This document shows positions 55,301 through 61,300 of a DNA stretch of 64,000 nt, in pieces. A program made the position numbers and the translations under genes. Position 1 is the stretch's first letter. The number at the start of each line of letters is the position of its first letter. Below the pieces are notes generated by a model. It saw only the letters and a program-made list of their open reading frames with translations. It had not been told where the DNA came from and did no database searches. Origin of the DNA: Bugula neritina (taxonomy: Eukaryota > Bryozoa > Gymnolaemata > Cheilostomatida > Bugulidae); the NCBI GenBank assembly GCA_964035545.1, contig OZ037767.1:1430680-1494679 (forward strand), given 5' to 3'.

Positions 55301-58300
55301 TGTACATTTCACGCTACTTAGTCTATTACCAAACAGAGCCTATCAGATTGAAGGTGACATAACCAGTAACTGTGGGAAGGTACAATAGCATGCATTTCAT
55401 GAGACTAACGTTATTTAGATCTGGTGAATATAGCTAGTGGTTTAGCCAATCCAGTGTATATGTACACATGAATTTGTTAGTTCTACTCCATACATAATCT
55501 AAGTTGAAACTGTTGGATTCATGATATGACATGCTATAAACGTCCAACACAAACTTAAAATTTTTTTCTCTTCCCCCTCTCCTTTTCTCTTTTTTTCTCT
55601 GCTTCTAAACAGAACTGTAAGTGGCTAGCATACAACATTTTCTCGTAAACTTTGAATCAGGTAAGTAAATCTGGTTTGCAGAATCATCAAAAAAGCGCTG
55701 CTTCAACATGAATCAAACTATATTATTATAGGGTAGACAACTCTATATTAATAGAATGATTCCATAAAGAAGATAAATCTTGTAACCCTCAACTATTCAC
55801 CTCAAATAATTAGAGCCTGATTAGTAGCTTCCCATAATGCAATAGTTGCAGACTACCGATTGAATAAACTTATAAAGAAATAATAACAAAATATAAGCAG
55901 AGAGAATTTAGTTTTAAAGAGCCACTTTTATCTTACAATATAATATAATATAATAAGATAATATAATATTAATCCAACAAACAAACCTTCCGTTTTGTAT
56001 AATTTTATACAACTCAACATTTAATATAAAAACGGTACGATGTGTTAGCAATTGGAATGAGCTATTCAGCAACATGCACAGTAATAATATAAATATTAAG
56101 AATACATAGTATAGAGTTGTAGCAACATGTAACAGAATTGTGAGCATGAGCGAGCAAATATTAATTTCCTTAACCAAAAGTATAGCGACTTACACCCACA
56201 ATATAGTGGCAATATGCTTTTGAGATAAACTGTACTATATAGCTCACACATCTCTACAATGTTCATATAAATACATCACATCACTACAAAACTTCTACCA
56301 GTTCACCACTGTGAAATATATAGCTGATTATTTAGTATTAAAAATAATGCTGATAGATTCAGTAGTCTTAGGTTAGATAAGATGTTGGATATACCTCTAG
56401 CAATAAAACATCGGCCTATGATGCATAAAACTCAACTTGTTTTTGACATAAAACACTAAACTTACCTTTAATAAATTTATTGAAAAGGGAAGTACATTTA
56501 CGGATCACAAGTGCCGATCTGGACTCCTCATCCTGAGCTCTCGTAAGTGTCAGTCCGTCATCCATGTGACCTTCCTCTAGCATCACCGACTGCTTCACTT
56601 CAACTTTACCAATACCTAATAAATGGAAAATTACCAATACCTAATAAATGAAAAATAACTACTACCTAATGAATTAGTAAACACCAATACCTAATAAATG
56701 AGTAAACACAAATCTTAAAAAAATTCAGTAAATATTTACTGTATATAGAATAAATATATACATACCACTACTAAAAAATAAGCAAATATTAAAACTTAAT
56801 TAACGAGTAATCACAATACCGAATAACCGATTCAACACTGAAGACTAACCACAAACTCTAAAAATAAAAGGATTATGAGGCAAAATCTACATAAATGTAT
56901 AAACTTCTTGAAAACAAGCCATGTATATTTGCAATAATAAATTAAAATAGAATGAGTAAACGTAACACCTCAAAAATACTATTTACAATAACTAGCCTAC
57001 CTCTCTTTTTGGTCTCGTATGTTTGATAAGATAGCCAGTACCCAGTTGCAGCATGCTGTACAACTACGACTGAGTCACCATATTTAATCTCAGGCTGCCC
57101 CATGCCTTCTTCATCTTCTTCGTGACTTCTCTTATCATCCTAGACACCAAATTAATTGACTAAACCATCAGAATGATGCAACACAAGATTTATTTACAGA
57201 CAAACCATGATAAATTTTATAGAATTGCTAAATAGGAGAGAGTATATCAAATATCACTGCATTTCACCCACCTTACTGTCTCGTAAAATAAAGATAGTAT
57301 CATCATTATTAGATTCTAGTCTGTAGTGAGTCACAAGCCTATGGTCTGAAGTCACACCTAAGAACCTTCCGGAAGTCACGTGTCTAATCCGTACTGGCCG
57401 CCCATAGCCCATAAACCCACCGTACCATTTCACCTTGACATGTTGCATTCTCCACAGAGATCTAGCTTGTGAGCAGACGCCTCCAGTCTCATACATCACA
57501 GATCTATTGTAGAGATCATGCAGCATGTAGCATAGCCTAGTATACAGTATTATTACAGGAGAGAATTTCTGTCTATTTTAAGAAAATATGAATAAGAAAA
57601 AGTTATAATTAATATCATATTCTAATAAGCTATAAAAAACATAACCGTCCCTTAGTCTCTATTTAAACATAATTTCAAGAAATATCTAGTCACCCAAGTA
57701 GTGGTTAAAAGAAAAATATGTAAACCACCATATGATTGGCCAACTATCATTTCAATATGAAAACTATAAAATTATTGGTTGATTTTCAACTCAAACATGT
57801 GAACAGCTCAACGATTGGTTAGAATTTAGATACTAACTCAAACAGATTATCACTGCCAGCCTCAGGCAGAGCAAGGCACTCATCCCCGTGGAAGAAACGG
57901 AGCACGTCTCCTCCAAACACTTGGCCTGCAAAAGTATTTTTGGTTATTAATAATTTTTCACCAAGTTAATGAGTTGCTTCATACTAAATCCTGAATATGC
58001 AACATAACTTAGCCTGCAAACGAACCGAGAGATTTCTGTCTAAGTGCACCGGATGAGACGGGTACCATAGTCCACAGAGTCTGTTGAAATGAGGCTATGA
58101 CACAAGTTCCATTGCCGATGTGCTACAAAGAATTACCAAGTGTAAAGTATTGTATAACTTTCCACAAAGGGAGCTTGCATCAACACCTCTAGATGTATTC
58201 TTATATAGCACATACATCTTACACACATACATGTGTGCATTATCTCTTGAGTGTTAATATATGTTAAAATTGCCAACTAGGTATGACATGGGAAATTAAA

Positions 58301-61300
58301 ATTGCTTTAAATTTCTAGAAAAATTTAAAGCCTTAACTGACAATAAAAAAACAAATTAATAAAAATTGACATTCAAATCTGTTAAAAATGATTGGACATA
58401 ACTTACTAGATATCTCTCAGAGGAAACGCTGACAAGGATGAAGTCATCGCCAACTCTGACCTTCTCACCCTCTGACCTCTGTTTGGATGCCGGGTGTATC
58501 GTCCACCAACATGTCTCCCCTTCGGCTAGAGCTGTCAGCCCGACGTCAAACGCCAACTTGTCATTAGAGGATGAGGTGGTGAGGCAGGATAAGTACTAAA
58601 GAGATCAATACTCGAGTTCAACACCATAGTAACAGTAACCATAGTAACAGTAACAATAGATAATAGCAACAGTATAACAGAAATATAGTGAGACAAATTG
58701 GCCACCTTGCTCTACTTCATTTAGAATAGCAACTTTCTTCAGTTCAGCATATCACTATATTTTAATTATTTTTATTTAAAATTCATAAGTTATCAATTTA
58801 ATATAGCAATACTTTGAATGTATGCATATATTTGGAATAATAGAGGGTAATAGAAAAATAGGCATGTGATATAGGTAAGTAACACAGGTAAGCAGATGCA
58901 GGTAGAGTGTAAATACAGATAAGTAGTACACAGGTAAGTGGTATACAGGTAAGTGGTATACAGGTAATTGGTTCACAGGTAAACATACCATGTCACTGTG
59001 ACAGTGTCTTAATAACACAGCGTGTCCATACAGCAGGGTCCTGCTTCCAGCCTGTGCAGTCTTCAAGAGAAAACATTGTAATTTCATTAGATTTAGTATT
59101 ATTACTGTATTATAATATAATACAGTAAAATATAATGTAATACAGTATAGTATCATACAGTATAATACAATACAGCATAATATAATATAATACAGTATAA
59201 TATAATATAGTATAATACAGTATAATATAATATAATATACTATAGTATTATATATTATAGTATAACATAGTATAATATAATATAATACAGTATAATACAA
59301 TATAGTATAATATAATATAATACAGTATAATACAATATAGTACAATATAATATAATACAGTATAATATAATATAATATAATATAGTATAGTATTATATAT
59401 TATAGTATAACATAGTAACACTCACTGCGTCTGCTTGTGGTGCATTTATCATCTCTTGCAAAGCCCTCACTGACAAAGCTTGTTCCAACATAAAAGAGCA
59501 TATTGAAAGGTCGGGAGGTTCAGGACTCTACAAGTACCAAAAAACCATGACTCTACTTAATAAAGAAGAACTGAGGCTATCTAGTTCATTGGCTAGTCTT
59601 ACCAACAGCTGAAGAACTGGAATTCACATGCTGACTTTAAACAAGTTCTATTATTTTAAAACAGATATGAGCTCGAAAGATGGTAACAGAAAGCTATAGA
59701 GTATATTTAGAAGAATTTAATATCAAAACTACTGCTTTGATTGAAAGATTCTGTGATGAAAATATGTAATAAAATGCCAAGCAAGCAGGTAGCTACTGGA
59801 TACTATAAGAAATCTGCAATCAGCAAACATAACTTAATGTAAATATTTATCCAATTTAATTGAAGTGCAGCTTGCCCTAATATTTCAATATTTGGCTTGC
59901 GGAAAAGTTGCATAAGTTTTAGAATTTATCTCCCTTGCTGTTGGGAACCGTAGCTTATAGCCTTAGTTACTGGAACTGCAACTATTTCATGAAATAGGGG
60001 AGATAACACCACCCTTTCTGTGTTACATATAGATAGTAGATATTACAGAAAGCATAGGTAGTATATGACACAGATGAGTATAACAACTAATCAATTCCAC
60101 TTGGCAAGGCAATGTACATGTAGAGTTGTACAAATAATCTATCGGACAACAAAGTTCACAATGATCTAGTTAAGTGGTAGAGATATAATATTACACAGTA
60201 TACAATAGTGTACTCAGTGTGTACAGAATGCAGCGTATATACTACCTGTTCCTTTCTAACATGAGAAAACAGGTTCCAATGTTATTAAAACGCTGAAAGC
60301 ACCTCAATTTATTAATTTTCATATAAATAAATCAGTGATTCAATGTGCATCAATGTGATAACAACCAGATAAAGTTTCACCACAAATGCCAAATCAAAGC
60401 CAACACACAGCATATGAAAACTGTTAAAATTTTTACTATCAGACGATTAGAATGTGGTAGATTTGATATTGCTGCATCACACTGAGCTGCTTTGCTCTGC
60501 ACTACTAATAATAACTTAACTCAACAAGGATGCTAATTACAGGTAATTACGTAACATTCTGATTACAGTTAATGCTTCATGATTTTTCATACTAAATGAA
60601 AACCCATTTAGTTCCACTGTAATTGAAGCAGCAGGTACTTTAAGCCGGCTGCCGGTCTCACCACCCTTCAAATGCTGCCAACCTTCTATTTTAAGACTAA
60701 TTTTGAATTAGCAATAAGTGACCCTTCTAATTGCTGACCAATGAAACACCAAACTAGTGACAGACTGTTTACACAGTTGTCATGTAAACAGTCACCGTTT
60801 CCATGGCGATAACATAAACAAACTGACCTCTGCCTGCAGAGGTTCTGTGAAGCACTTCCTGTTGCCGAATCCCTCGGCAGCCAGAGCCACTCGTGTGCTG
60901 CCATCTTGAGTGTTTATGTTGCAGCTCAGACAGATGTAGTCGTTCTGAAAGTACAAGTCAGATTACTTACAGTGACATACTTACAGTGACACACTTACAG
61001 CGACATACTTACAGTGACATACTTACAGTGACATACTTACAGTGACATACTTACAGTGACATACTTACAGTGACACACTTACAGTGACACACAGTGACAT
61101 ACTTACAGTGACATACTTACAGTGACATACTTACAGTGACATACTTACAGTGACATACTTACAGTGACACACTTACAGTGACACACTTACAGTGACACAC
61201 TTACAGTGACACACTTAAAGTGACAAACTAGTACAGAGTATGCATGCAAAAACATTTATATTATAAAACTGCAGGTAGAAAAAGAACTTTGTTAGAATAT

